In this document: positions 45,553-54,052 of the stretch, one piece after another | Position numbering within the stretch: the first letter of the stretch is position 1 | Layout of the letters: every line of letters begins with the position of its first letter | Source of the DNA: Glycomyces buryatensis | Lineage (GTDB): Bacteria > Actinomycetota > Actinomycetes > Mycobacteriales > Micromonosporaceae | Assembly: GCF_004912275.1 (NCBI RefSeq) | Contig: NZ_STGY01000083.1 | Span: forward strand, 186,001 to 250,000 | Reading direction: 5' to 3' | Length of the DNA: 64,000 nucleotides | Program-made: the position numbers and the translations under genes | Notes under the pieces: generated by a model | Told to the model about the DNA's origin: nothing | What the model saw: only the letters and a program-made list of their open reading frames with translations | Database searches by the model: none

Positions 45553-45603
45553 TGTGATCGCCTGTGACCGGCTGTGGCCGGCAGTGGCCGGTCACAGGCG
45601 ATC
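45553..45603 (+). repeat. TGTG 10-bp iteron array, copy C, with long hairpin
   Basis: Four contiguous 10-bp units (TGTGATCGCC, TGTGACCGGC, TGTGGCCGGC, AGTGGCCGGT). In this copy the first units are repeated in inverse, making a 16-bp perfect stem (45556-45571 with 45588-45603) and a 16-nt loop. Confidence 0.75.
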
Positions 45604-45891
45604 ATGTTTCGCGGCTCTTGTTTGCCGCATCTCAATGCCGGCGGCGGGTTCGATTGCCTTGAAGTCCACAACCAGACATTCAGGCAGTAACATCTCATGA
45701 CAGATGATCCAGGTTTGGTTATCACTGGTTACAACCAAAACTCCCCCACTGCACCCCTCCCCTTCATCACCCTGAGAAGGAGGGTCCCGGCAAAGTTGGT
45801 GGAGGGTGATGGATTCCGTTGGGACGTAACGGAAGGGCAGGTTCCTCATTAGGTGAGGTGTTCTCACACGGCCGCGCCGAAGGATCCTGCC
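45604..45891. other. Region between iteron copy C and the transposase remnant
   Basis: Lower GC than its surroundings. A minus-strand frame ends with a plausible protein tail (TWIICHEMLLPECLVVDFKA, then IEPAAGIEMRQTR, stop at 45592), perhaps the end of a lost gene. CATCACCCT (45765-45773) and AGGGTGATG (45803-45811) form a 9-bp inverted repeat that may mark the left IS end. Confidence 0.4.
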
Positions 45892-46365
45892 GTGGCCGAA
45901 TCCTCCACCACCCCTGAGCTGATCGCAACTCTCGCCGAGTCCGTCGAAGGCCTGAACCTCGCCCCTGGCAGCCTGCTGGGGCTCTATGACCTGGTCGAAG
46001 ACCCGCGCAATCCACGCGGAGTGCGTCACCCGATCGGGTTGCTGCTGGCGATCGCGACCGCGGCAGTGGCCTGCGGCAACCGCTCGTGGGAAGCCATCGC
46101 CCAGTGGGCGACCGAAGTCGCTCCCGACCGCATGGACCTCACCGCCTACCGGCACGGCATCCCCGACGAATCGACCTTCCGCCGCACGCTCTCCGAAGTC
46201 GACGGCCAAGCGGTCGACAACGCCCTCGGCTCCTGGATCTGGGCGCACCTGCCCGAAAGGCCCGGTCTGCGGGCGGTGGCCTTCGACGGCAAGGCCACGC
46301 CGAATCCGCGATCCGGGACGAGTGCTAACGGTGCTGGCACCGCTCGGCCGCCACGATGCGGGTAG
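45892..46365 (+). mobile_element. ISAs1-family transposase, N-terminal remnant
   Basis: About 140 codons from GTG (VAESSTTPELIATLAES). Family-typical segments are LYDLVEDPRNPRGVRHPIGL, then WEAIAQWATEVAP, then HGIPDESTFRRTLSEVDGQA. It reaches the first catalytic Asp region (AFDGKA), then the frame degenerates into unrelated residues near 46310 and stops at 46365. The rest of the DDE domain is missing, so it cannot transpose by itself. Confidence 0.8.
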
Positions 46366-46531
46366 GCCGGGCACTTCCACTTGGCGTTAGGAGGTTCGGA
46401 GCCACTTGTCGATCCGTCCGATTCCGGGCGGCAACACGCCGGACGGCCGTCTGAATACCCTGATCGCGCCCATCGGCACCCGTAGGATCGGCACATCCAC
46501 CGAGCACCTCAAGTCGTTCGAAGGAGCCGCA

Positions 46532-47644
46532 GTGAGAGTAGTGAGCGTCGTAGGGGCACGACCCCAGCTGGTGAAGCTCGGGGCGATCGCGGCGGCATTC
46601 GCCCACGATGTCGACGAGCACCGCATCGTCCACACCGGCCAGCATTACGACGCCGACCTGTCCGACGTGTTCTTCGCCGGACTCGACATCCCCGCCCCGG
46701 ACTACTCGCTCGGCGTCGGATCGGGCAGCCACGGCGCCCAGACCGGCGCGATGCTCGCCGCGCTCGATCCGATCCTCGCCGATGAGCGCCCCGACTGGGT
46801 TCTCGTCTACGGCGACACGAACTCGACCCTGGCCGGCGCGCTGGCAGCGGTCAAGCAGCACCTGCCCGTCGCCCATCTCGAAGCCGGGCTCCGCTCGTTC
46901 AACCGCAGGATGCCCGAGGAGCACAACCGCGTGCTCACCGACCACTGCGCCGACCTGCTGCTCGCCCCGACCCCGGAGGCCGTTCGGCACTTGCGGACCG
47001 AGGGTCTGGCCGACCGGTCGGTGTTCGTCGGCGACGTCATGGTCGACGTGTGCCTGCGCAACCGCGACGCCGTCCTAGCCGACACTGAGATGCGGCCGCG
47101 CCTGCCCGCCGGCATCGACCCCGACGAGCCGTTCCTGCTCGCCACCCTGCACCGGGCGGAGAACACCGATGACCCCGAGCGGCTGCGCGAGCTGCTTGAC
47201 GCGCTGGCCTCGCTGCCGCTGCCGGTGGCGCTCTTGGCGCACCCGCGGCTGGTCGCCAGGGCGGAACAGTACGGGCTCGACCTCGGCGCGGGAGCACTGC
47301 GAGCTGGACGTCCACTGCCGTATGCGCAGCTGGTGTCCGCGATCCTGGCGTCGGTCGGCGTGTTGACCGACTCGGGCGGGCTCCAGAAGGAGGCGTTCCT
47401 GCTCGGCCGGACCTGCACCACTCTGCGACGCGAGACCGAATGGGTCGAAACCCTCGCCGACGGCTGGAACGTGCTGGCGCCCGATCCGGGCGACGTGACG
47501 GCCGGTAAGTGGGCCGCACTCGCCACCCGACCCGCGCCGGACGTCAGACCGGCCTCGCCCTACGGCGAGGGCAAGGCGGCGTGGGAGGTCCTCGACGTGC
47601 TCCGCGGCGAGGCCCAGGGAGGCCGGGAGCTCGGGTGCGTCTGA
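46532..47644 (+). CDS. UDP-N-acetylglucosamine 2-epimerase (WecB-like)
   Basis: A 370-aa non-hydrolysing UDP-HexNAc 2-epimerase. Signature blocks are GARPQLVKLGAI (N-terminus), VYGDTNSTLAGAL, HLEAGLRSFNRRMPEEHNR and ATLHRAENTDDPERL, then LTDSGGLQKEAF for UDP binding. It interconverts UDP-GlcNAc and UDP-ManNAc or a 2-epimer of a derivative. The GTG at 46532 has GAAGGAG 6 bp upstream. It leads the polysaccharide locus and is followed by the sulfotransferase gene. Confidence 0.93.
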   Translation: MRVVSVVGARPQLVKLGAIAAAFAHDVDEHRIVHTGQHYDADLSDVFFAGLDIPAPDYSLGVGSGSHGAQTGAMLAALDPILADERPDWVLVYGDTNSTLAGALAAVKQHLPVAHLEAGLRSFNRRMPEEHNRVLTDHCADLLLAPTPEAVRHLRTEGLADRSVFVGDVMVDVCLRNRDAVLADTEMRPRLPAGIDPDEPFLLATLHRAENTDDPERLRELLDALASLPLPVALLAHPRLVARAEQYGLDLGAGALRAGRPLPYAQLVSAILASVGVLTDSGGLQKEAFLLGRTCTTLRRETEWVETLADGWNVLAPDPGDVTAGKWAALATRPAPDVRPASPYGEGKAAWEVLDVLRGEAQGGRELGCV

Positions 47645-47815
47645 TGACCGGCCGCAGCGATCTCGCCGACGCACTGATCGAAGACCGCCATGGCATTCCG
47701 TCCGCGTCTTCTCCACAAGAGCTCGATCGTCGTGGTCGCGAATATCGCAAGAGGACGTCCGCGAGGTAATCGCACCGCCAGACGCCGCCGTGTCCAAACC
47801 GAGAGACGACATCCA

Positions 47816-49075
47816 ATGCCGAGTTTCCCAGCCGGATCGACGCTTCTGCACGTTGGGCCGCCGAAGACGGGCACCACTTCGCTGCAAGACGCGCTCGACG
47901 CCGCCGACGAACGACTCCGTGAACTCGGGGTCGCCCTGCCCGGCGGCTGCAGCAATCCCACTGTCGCCGTGAACGGCGGAACCGGGGTGTTCAAAGGCCC
48001 CAACTACGATCAGGCCTGGCGGGGACTCGTGGACGCGGTGAAGCGGAGCGAGAGCCGCATCCAGGTGATCAGCAGCGAGCACTTCGCGCACGCACGTGCC
48101 GACGACGCGCGGCGAATCGTCGAGACGCTCGGCGGTCCGACGGTCCGCGTCGTCATCACGCTGCGACCGCTGCAGGAGATCCTCCCGTCGCTGTGGCAGC
48201 AGTTCGTCCAGTCCGGTGAGGCCGACCCCTTCCCGATCTGGCTCAAGCGGGTCCTGTCCGACCTGCCGACCGATGAGCACAGTGACCGGTACCTGACGCA
48301 GATCTGGCAGCGGCAGTACATCGAGCGCTGGGCCGCCGCGGCTGGGCCCCAGAACGTCACCGTGGTCGTCGTCGACCGGCACCGGCCCGAGGACCTGCTG
48401 CGCCAGTTCGAGACCATGATCGGCGTGTCCGAGGGGCTGCTCACCATCCCCGAGCGACGCCGCAACGAGTCGCTGAACCTCGCGGAGGTCGAGCTCCTCC
48501 AGGACTGCTACGCCGAGCTCCGCGATCTGGGATGGGCCAAGCACGACGCCCGCCGCTACCTGCTGTTCGGGGCCGCCACGCGGATCCGGACCACCCAGAC
48601 CCAGCGGCCGACGGCACGCGACATCGTCACCCCGGACTGGGCCCAGGAGCGGGCGGTGGAGCTCGGGACCGAGCTCGCCGCGCTGCTGCCGACGATGGGC
48701 GTCGACGTCGTCGGCGATCCCACGAGGCTCAGAGGGGCCGTGGTCAGGAAGAGCGTCGAGCCCATCCCGCTCGACTCCTCGGCCGCGGTCCAAGCCGTGA
48801 TCGGCGTCCTCCAGATCGCCGCGGAAGACCGCGACCTCGCCGCCAGATCACGCGAAGGGGAACAAAGCGAGACCGATCGGGCGCTCCGAGCCGCGACGAC
48901 CCACTCCAAACGCGTCGAGCGCGAGCTCCGAGCGGAGCGGGCCAAGGTTGAGGAGGCCTTGAGGCAGCGGGACGCGCTCGCTGCCATCCCGGACGCCGTG
49001 CGCACCCGTTCAGCGGAGCTGCTGCGCATCCTGCGGCGCCGCGCCATCCGGAAACTCTGGCCGCGAGCTCGTTGA
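47816..49075 (+). CDS. Sulfotransferase-family protein
   Basis: A 419-aa protein with a PAPS-dependent sulfotransferase fold. The 5'-phosphosulfate loop is HVGPPKTGTTSLQ (K17), and the 3'-phosphate region is VRVVITLRPLQEILPSLWQQ (about residues 118-137). A coiled-coil C-terminal extension follows from residue 330 (RVERELRAERAKVEEAL). The ATG at 47816 lies 172 bp after the epimerase stop; no strong Shine-Dalgarno is seen. It could sulfate the polysaccharide made by this locus, which is inference from position. Other sulfotransferase-fold enzymes are possible. Confidence 0.75.
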   Translation: MPSFPAGSTLLHVGPPKTGTTSLQDALDAADERLRELGVALPGGCSNPTVAVNGGTGVFKGPNYDQAWRGLVDAVKRSESRIQVISSEHFAHARADDARRIVETLGGPTVRVVITLRPLQEILPSLWQQFVQSGEADPFPIWLKRVLSDLPTDEHSDRYLTQIWQRQYIERWAAAAGPQNVTVVVVDRHRPEDLLRQFETMIGVSEGLLTIPERRRNESLNLAEVELLQDCYAELRDLGWAKHDARRYLLFGAATRIRTTQTQRPTARDIVTPDWAQERAVELGTELAALLPTMGVDVVGDPTRLRGAVVRKSVEPIPLDSSAAVQAVIGVLQIAAEDRDLAARSREGEQSETDRALRAATTHSKRVERELRAERAKVEEALRQRDALAAIPDAVRTRSAELLRILRRRAIRKLWPRAR

Positions 49076-49167
49076 GGACCCGGCGCGTCGCCCGGCGAGA
49101 CGCCGGATTGTCGCGCCGGCTCCATGGCTGAGGAACGACCGACGGGGGCCTCAGCCCTCGATGGAGT

Positions 49168-52100
49168 TCAACGCTCACCGTCGAGGAACCGGCCGAGCAC
49201 CGCGGCCGTCAATCGTCCATCATGGACGACACGTGCGTAACGGGTGGAGGCCCGGCCGATCTCGCGAGCGCGATCCCGGTCCTCCAGGAGCGAGAAGAGC
49301 GCCTCGGCCAAGGTCGGCGGGGTCGCGTTGACGATCGGCAGTTCGGGCCCGTATCGCTCGGCGGAGGTCTCGCCGATGTAGGCGATGACCGGCCTGCCGG
49401 CCGCCATCGCCTCGCAGCCGAGCGTGCCGTAACTGCCGATGCCAATCTGATCGATGACGATGTCGGCGGCGGCGATGTGCTCGCGCATCCGCGAGTGCGG
49501 CACGTTCTCCAGCATCCGGAATTCGATCACACCCCGCTCGTGCAGGTCGCTGAGCACCGGCATGGCCTCCTGGGTGCCCTTGGTCCAGCGTCGTGACGGG
49601 GCGTGCAGCACCACCGGGACGGCGCGTTCCATGACCGGGGACGAGCACTGCCAGAAGTCGACGTCCACCACCAACGGCGCCCAGACCGCCTCGGGCAGGT
49701 CGTCCAAGAGATCCGGGGTCGTCACGTAGATCGGGCAGCCACTCTCACGCGCGACCTCTCCATTATGTCCGGTGATCGTCACCAACTTCTGAAAGAGGTC
49801 GTCAGGGGCGTGCCGAAAGGCCGACCACTCGTGGCGCTCCAGGTGCTCCCGGGGCCGCCGCACCTCGCTCCCGTGGGAGAGCAGCGCCGTGGTCATGCCC
49901 ATATTGCGCAGCATCGGCAGATCGGCGCCGAAGTCGTGGCCGTTGAGCCGCCCGAAGGCGGGCCGGAAGGCGTCGATCAGCAGGTGGGTATATGAGGCGA
50001 CCCGCTGCACCTGTTCGAGCTGGTGGCTCTCGGTGAACATGGTGGCGCGATCCACCCGGACGTCGGCGGGATAGCCCCGTGCGTCCCCTTCAGTGACGAT
50101 CTCAACGCCAACTTCGGGCCGGGCTTGGCACAGTGCTCGGGCGAAACTGCTCAGCTGGCCGGCGAAGTTCGCGGTCCCCATGCCCAGTCGAACCTCACGG
50201 TGGCCTGTCGGGGGCCACGGTGTGGCGCTGCCGAGTCGGAAGTCGGCGGCCGCGGCGGCCAGCTCGTAGCTGCCGGCCAGGGCTTTCTCGACCGCCATGG
50301 CGAGGCTGCCCGGATCGTCCGCCGTGTAGAGCTCACCGACTCGGTAGTGCGAGAACAGCCGTTCGACAGCCTCGGACCGGGCGACGACTACCGGGGTGCG
50401 TGCCTGCACGAAGCGGTAGACGGCCGGCGGCACCTGTCCTTCCGGCACCGAGGTTCCGACGATCCCGACGTCGGCCGCGGCGAGCAGCTCCCGCGGGTCG
50501 CCGTCACGGGTGACCGGGCGGATCCGTTCGTCGAGACCGGGATATTCGGCGCCGTCGATCGAATGAATCGTCATCAGGCGCCCCGTCGGGAGCTTTTCGA
50601 GCGCGGCCACGGCTGTCCCCAGCGCGTCCTCGTTCTCGAGTTCGCCGTACACGGCCAGGAGCGGCACATCGTCGGGACAGTCAATCGTGCCGCGGATGCC
50701 GCGCGCGACGTCAACAGCGTGGCGCTGCTCGACCTGGGCGAGGCGGACGGCGGCCCCGTGACGCGGGCGGCACCCGAGTCGCTCGTAGAGCTCGCAGTAG
50801 CGCTCAACCTGCCGCTCCCAGGAACGATCATCGAGGACCGCTGGGTTCCGGTAGGCGCTTTGGTAGGCCTGCTTGTCGCTGATGACCTTGCGCAGCGCGG
50901 CGGCCAGGGAGGCCGGTTCGGAGGGGTCGAAAACTTCGCCGTGTCCCAGCTCGGCGATCTCGGCGGCCATAGCCGGAAGGTCCGATACGACCAGCGGCAG
51001 ACGGGCGTGCATGTACTCGAAGTACTTGTTCGGCAGTGCGACCTCGTGGTTGAGGATGCCCGTTCGCATCGGGTGGATCCCGACGTCGGCGGTGCTCATG
51101 AACCGGGGCAGCACCTCATACGGCACATAGGTCATGAGGTGCAGCCGATCGGCGAGGCCGCTCTCGTCGCCGAGTTCGATGAGCGACTTCATGTAGGGGG
51201 AAGTCAGGGAATTGACGATGAAGGCCATGTGGACTTCGGGCAGATCCGTCAGGGCCTCGATGATCACCTCGAGGTTGCGCTCGGGGTTGGCGCCGCCGCA
51301 GTAGACGGCCAGCGGCGTCTCGGAGTCCAGGCCGCAGGCGGCACGCACGTCGGGGAATTCGAGGTCCGCATCGTCCTGGTCGCCGCATGAACGGTTGGCG
51401 GCATTGAGCACCACGGTGGGTCGGCGCTCCAGGTCGTACTCGCGCTCCAGCATCTCGGCGATCGCCGGCGAGACCGTGACGACCTCGTCGGCGAAGCCGA
51501 TGTGCTCGCGCTCGTAATCGGAGAGGGCGGCGAGCTGGTCGGGAGGGAAATTGTCGCAGCCGGGGATGTATTCGTGCGCGTCATAGACGATCTTGACCGG
51601 CTTCCCTTCGCGCTCCAAGTGGATCTTGACACGGGCGGCGATGCCGAGGGGACGAATGTCGTGGGCGTGGATGACGTCGGGTTCCAGGCGCAGTATGGCG
51701 CCGCGCAGGGCCAGTTCGAAGCGGCGGTTGACGTGGTCGATCGCGCGCCACGAACGCGCGCCGGTCAGCGTCCTGCGGGTCCACAGCTCGAGCCGGGAGA
51801 TCAGTGGATGCGGCACGCGGCCGAACTTGAGGGCGGCGGCGGTCTGCCTGGTGCGGAGGTCGAGCCAGCTCCGCTCGAGCTTGCCGCGGGCCTGGGCGGC
51901 CAGGGCGCTGGTAGGGCCGGTTCTGACACCGCGGGTGCGCCGCACCCGCATCCGACGTCCGTATCGGAGAGCTTCGACGTCGATCCAACCCAGTCGCTTG
52001 CGCCTCTCGGCGAGCGTCACCTCGGCCCAGGAATGGTAGGCGAGTGGGTAGCGCATGTGCTTGGCATGGTCGGCCCACCGTTTGGGAGGGGGCAGTTTCG

Positions 52101-52296
52101 GGATGGGAAGTCGCAACACGTGGACGTCTCCGTGCTGGTATTCCTCGGTGCGATTGCCGGTGGTGACGCCCAGGAGGTGAACCTCCAGGCCCTGTTCGGC
52201 CAGCGATCGCGCGGACTTCTGCACTCGCGAGTCGCCCTCGATTCCGTTGGCGACCACCATGACGACCCGTTTCATCTGAGCTCGGTCCTCTGCCAT
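49168..52296 (-). CDS. Double-module glycosyltransferase fusion
   Basis: A 1042-aa protein with two glycosyltransferase modules. Module 1 (residues about 7-490) is a GT4 enzyme opening RVVMVVANGIEGDSRVQKSA, with LAVYCGGANPERNLEVIIEA and a donor site near PNKYFEYMHARLPLVVSD. Module 2 (about 690-1040) starts LGMGTANFAGQL and ends with IGIGSYGTLGCEAMAAGRPV, another GT-B C-domain. The middle region (500-690) is a second, degenerate GT4-like domain. GGAGGGATC precedes the ATG at 52296. It converges with the sulfotransferase gene and follows another GT gene in the same direction. Confidence 0.85.
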   Translation of the reverse strand: MAEDRAQMKRVVMVVANGIEGDSRVQKSARSLAEQGLEVHLLGVTTGNRTEEYQHGDVHVLRLPIPKLPPPKRWADHAKHMRYPLAYHSWAEVTLAERRKRLGWIDVEALRYGRRMRVRRTRGVRTGPTSALAAQARGKLERSWLDLRTRQTAAALKFGRVPHPLISRLELWTRRTLTGARSWRAIDHVNRRFELALRGAILRLEPDVIHAHDIRPLGIAARVKIHLEREGKPVKIVYDAHEYIPGCDNFPPDQLAALSDYEREHIGFADEVVTVSPAIAEMLEREYDLERRPTVVLNAANRSCGDQDDADLEFPDVRAACGLDSETPLAVYCGGANPERNLEVIIEALTDLPEVHMAFIVNSLTSPYMKSLIELGDESGLADRLHLMTYVPYEVLPRFMSTADVGIHPMRTGILNHEVALPNKYFEYMHARLPLVVSDLPAMAAEIAELGHGEVFDPSEPASLAAALRKVISDKQAYQSAYRNPAVLDDRSWERQVERYCELYERLGCRPRHGAAVRLAQVEQRHAVDVARGIRGTIDCPDDVPLLAVYGELENEDALGTAVAALEKLPTGRLMTIHSIDGAEYPGLDERIRPVTRDGDPRELLAAADVGIVGTSVPEGQVPPAVYRFVQARTPVVVARSEAVERLFSHYRVGELYTADDPGSLAMAVEKALAGSYELAAAAADFRLGSATPWPPTGHREVRLGMGTANFAGQLSSFARALCQARPEVGVEIVTEGDARGYPADVRVDRATMFTESHQLEQVQRVASYTHLLIDAFRPAFGRLNGHDFGADLPMLRNMGMTTALLSHGSEVRRPREHLERHEWSAFRHAPDDLFQKLVTITGHNGEVARESGCPIYVTTPDLLDDLPEAVWAPLVVDVDFWQCSSPVMERAVPVVLHAPSRRWTKGTQEAMPVLSDLHERGVIEFRMLENVPHSRMREHIAAADIVIDQIGIGSYGTLGCEAMAAGRPVIAYIGETSAERYGPELPIVNATPPTLAEALFSLLEDRDRAREIGRASTRYARVVHDGRLTAAVLGRFLDGER

Positions 52297-52403
52297 AACC
52301 CGATCCCTCCATACCGTCGCCATCGCGCTTTCCCCGAAGCGTGGACGACTACCCCATTAGATGTGAGTGATAATCATTCGATTTCGTTGACGAGCTTCGT
52401 CGG

Positions 52404-53939
52404 TCATCGACCCTTCTCTCCGAGTACCTTGCGGTACAAGCTGTGCAGATGTGCCGACTGCTTCTCCCAGGTCCATTCGTCCACCAGCCCCGGCCGCTCA
52501 TAAGCAGCGCGGTAGTGGCCGGGGTCCGAGAGCACCGTCTTGACGGCCCGCACGAAGTCCTCGGTGTCCCCGGCCCGGAAAACCTCGCCCTGGCCGGTCT
52601 CTCGCACCGTCTCGGCGATGGTCTTGACGTCGCTGACGACGAGCGGGAGCCGTGCGTGCGAGTAGTCGAAGAACTTGGTGTTCAACGAGATCTCGTGGTT
52701 CTGGTGGTGATGGTTGGGGCTGACGCCGATGTCCGCCGCGGCAATGAAGGGCACGATCTGCCGGTGCGGCACGTGGGGAAGCACGTGCAGCCGGTCCGCG
52801 ACACCGAGCCGCTCGGCCTGGGCCACCAGGCCGCGCACGTACGACCAGTTGTGGTGGGAGACCACAAGCGCGGCGTGGAGGTTCGCGACCGCCGGAAGGG
52901 CGTCGACCATGATGTGCAGCCCGCGCTGGACGAGCGGTACGCCGCTGTAGACCATCAGGGGCGTGTCCGGGCCGATCCCGCACAGGCCGCGCAGGTCCGG
53001 TATCTCCTCGTCTTCGCCGGGGCTTTCGCTCAGGTCGGGGGCGTTCATGACCACCGTCGGCCGCTCGGTCAGGCGGTGCCGCTCCACCAGGAGGTCTGCG
53101 AGCGGTTCGGAGACGGTGACGACTGCGTCGGCCCAGGGGGCGTATTCGTTCTCGTGCGCGATCTGGGCGGGCTTCCACCAAGGATGGTTGACCCAGGGTT
53201 TCATGCCCGGCAGGTATTCGTGGACGTCCCACACCAGTTTGACCGGGCGGCCCTTCGCGCGGGCCCGGACCGCCTCCCGAGCGCCGACGCCGAGCATCTG
53301 AAAGTCGTTGGCGTGGATCAAGTCCGGTTTCAGTTGATCGATGACGGGGCCAAAGGCGAGTTCGAAGTCCCACAGGCCCGGATCCAGCCGTCGCCACGCT
53401 CGGTCGCCCATGACGATCTTCCAGAATGCCATCGACAAGTGGTCGAGTGGCGCGTTCAATTCCTTGCGCCGCCGGCGCAGCCGCTCGGTGCGGCGGGCGC
53501 GCAGATCGGCCCAGTCCCCGGCCAGACGCACCGTCACCCGCCTGGGAAGGAGCGCCGCGCGGCGCAACCGGGCGGCCACCGGGCTCTGGCGACGCGTGGC
53601 GATCACCTCGCGCGCCTTCATGAGATCGATCTCGGCACGCCGTGCCTCGAGCTGACGCTGCCGGTAGATCTCCATGGGCCCCAACGGGTATGCGATGGGG
53701 TCGCGCAGCCAGTGGCTGCGCAGTTCGTGGCGGCGGCGCGCGAGACCGCGCCGCATCGGGACCAGCCTCACCTCGGCTTCACCGAGCCGCCACATCCTCG
53801 GCTCGGTATCCGGCGAACGGCCGAGCAGGACGACCTCCCAACCTGCGGCGGCCGCGTGCTGCGCCTCCTTCTGGACCCGTGAGTCACCCTCGACCCCGTT
53901 CTGCACCAGCATCACAATGCGGCCCCGGCTGTTGTCCAT
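52404..53939 (-). CDS. Family 4 glycosyltransferase
   Basis: A 511-aa cytosolic or membrane-associated GT4. It opens GRIVMLVQNGVEGDSRVQKE, very like module 1 of the neighbouring fusion, so the two genes are paralogues. Other blocks are WDVHEYLPGM, then MVYSGVPLVQRGLHIMVDAL, and NTKFFDYSHARLPLVVSD (nucleotide-sugar site). I chose the ATG at 53939 with CGGGAG upstream; a longer in-frame start has no support. A gap of 107 bp separates it from the fusion gene. Confidence 0.9.
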   Translation of the reverse strand: MDNSRGRIVMLVQNGVEGDSRVQKEAQHAAAAGWEVVLLGRSPDTEPRMWRLGEAEVRLVPMRRGLARRRHELRSHWLRDPIAYPLGPMEIYRQRQLEARRAEIDLMKAREVIATRRQSPVAARLRRAALLPRRVTVRLAGDWADLRARRTERLRRRRKELNAPLDHLSMAFWKIVMGDRAWRRLDPGLWDFELAFGPVIDQLKPDLIHANDFQMLGVGAREAVRARAKGRPVKLVWDVHEYLPGMKPWVNHPWWKPAQIAHENEYAPWADAVVTVSEPLADLLVERHRLTERPTVVMNAPDLSESPGEDEEIPDLRGLCGIGPDTPLMVYSGVPLVQRGLHIMVDALPAVANLHAALVVSHHNWSYVRGLVAQAERLGVADRLHVLPHVPHRQIVPFIAAADIGVSPNHHHQNHEISLNTKFFDYSHARLPLVVSDVKTIAETVRETGQGEVFRAGDTEDFVRAVKTVLSDPGHYRAAYERPGLVDEWTWEKQSAHLHSLYRKVLGEKGR

Positions 53940-54052
53940 GGCGAAACTCCCGTTAGATGGCATCGGCAGTCTCGCAGCGTATCCACACAACGGCCCACGA
54001 GAGTGAAGACACGCGCGGCGCCGAATTTCGATAGCCGAACGGGAATAGAGCC

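Noticed and set aside
40880-45603. CRISPR array
   Set aside because: The repeats are 10 bp, contiguous and without spacers, and there are no cas genes.
45892-46365. Functional ISAs1 element
   Set aside because: The catalytic C-terminal half is missing and no clear right terminal repeat is present.
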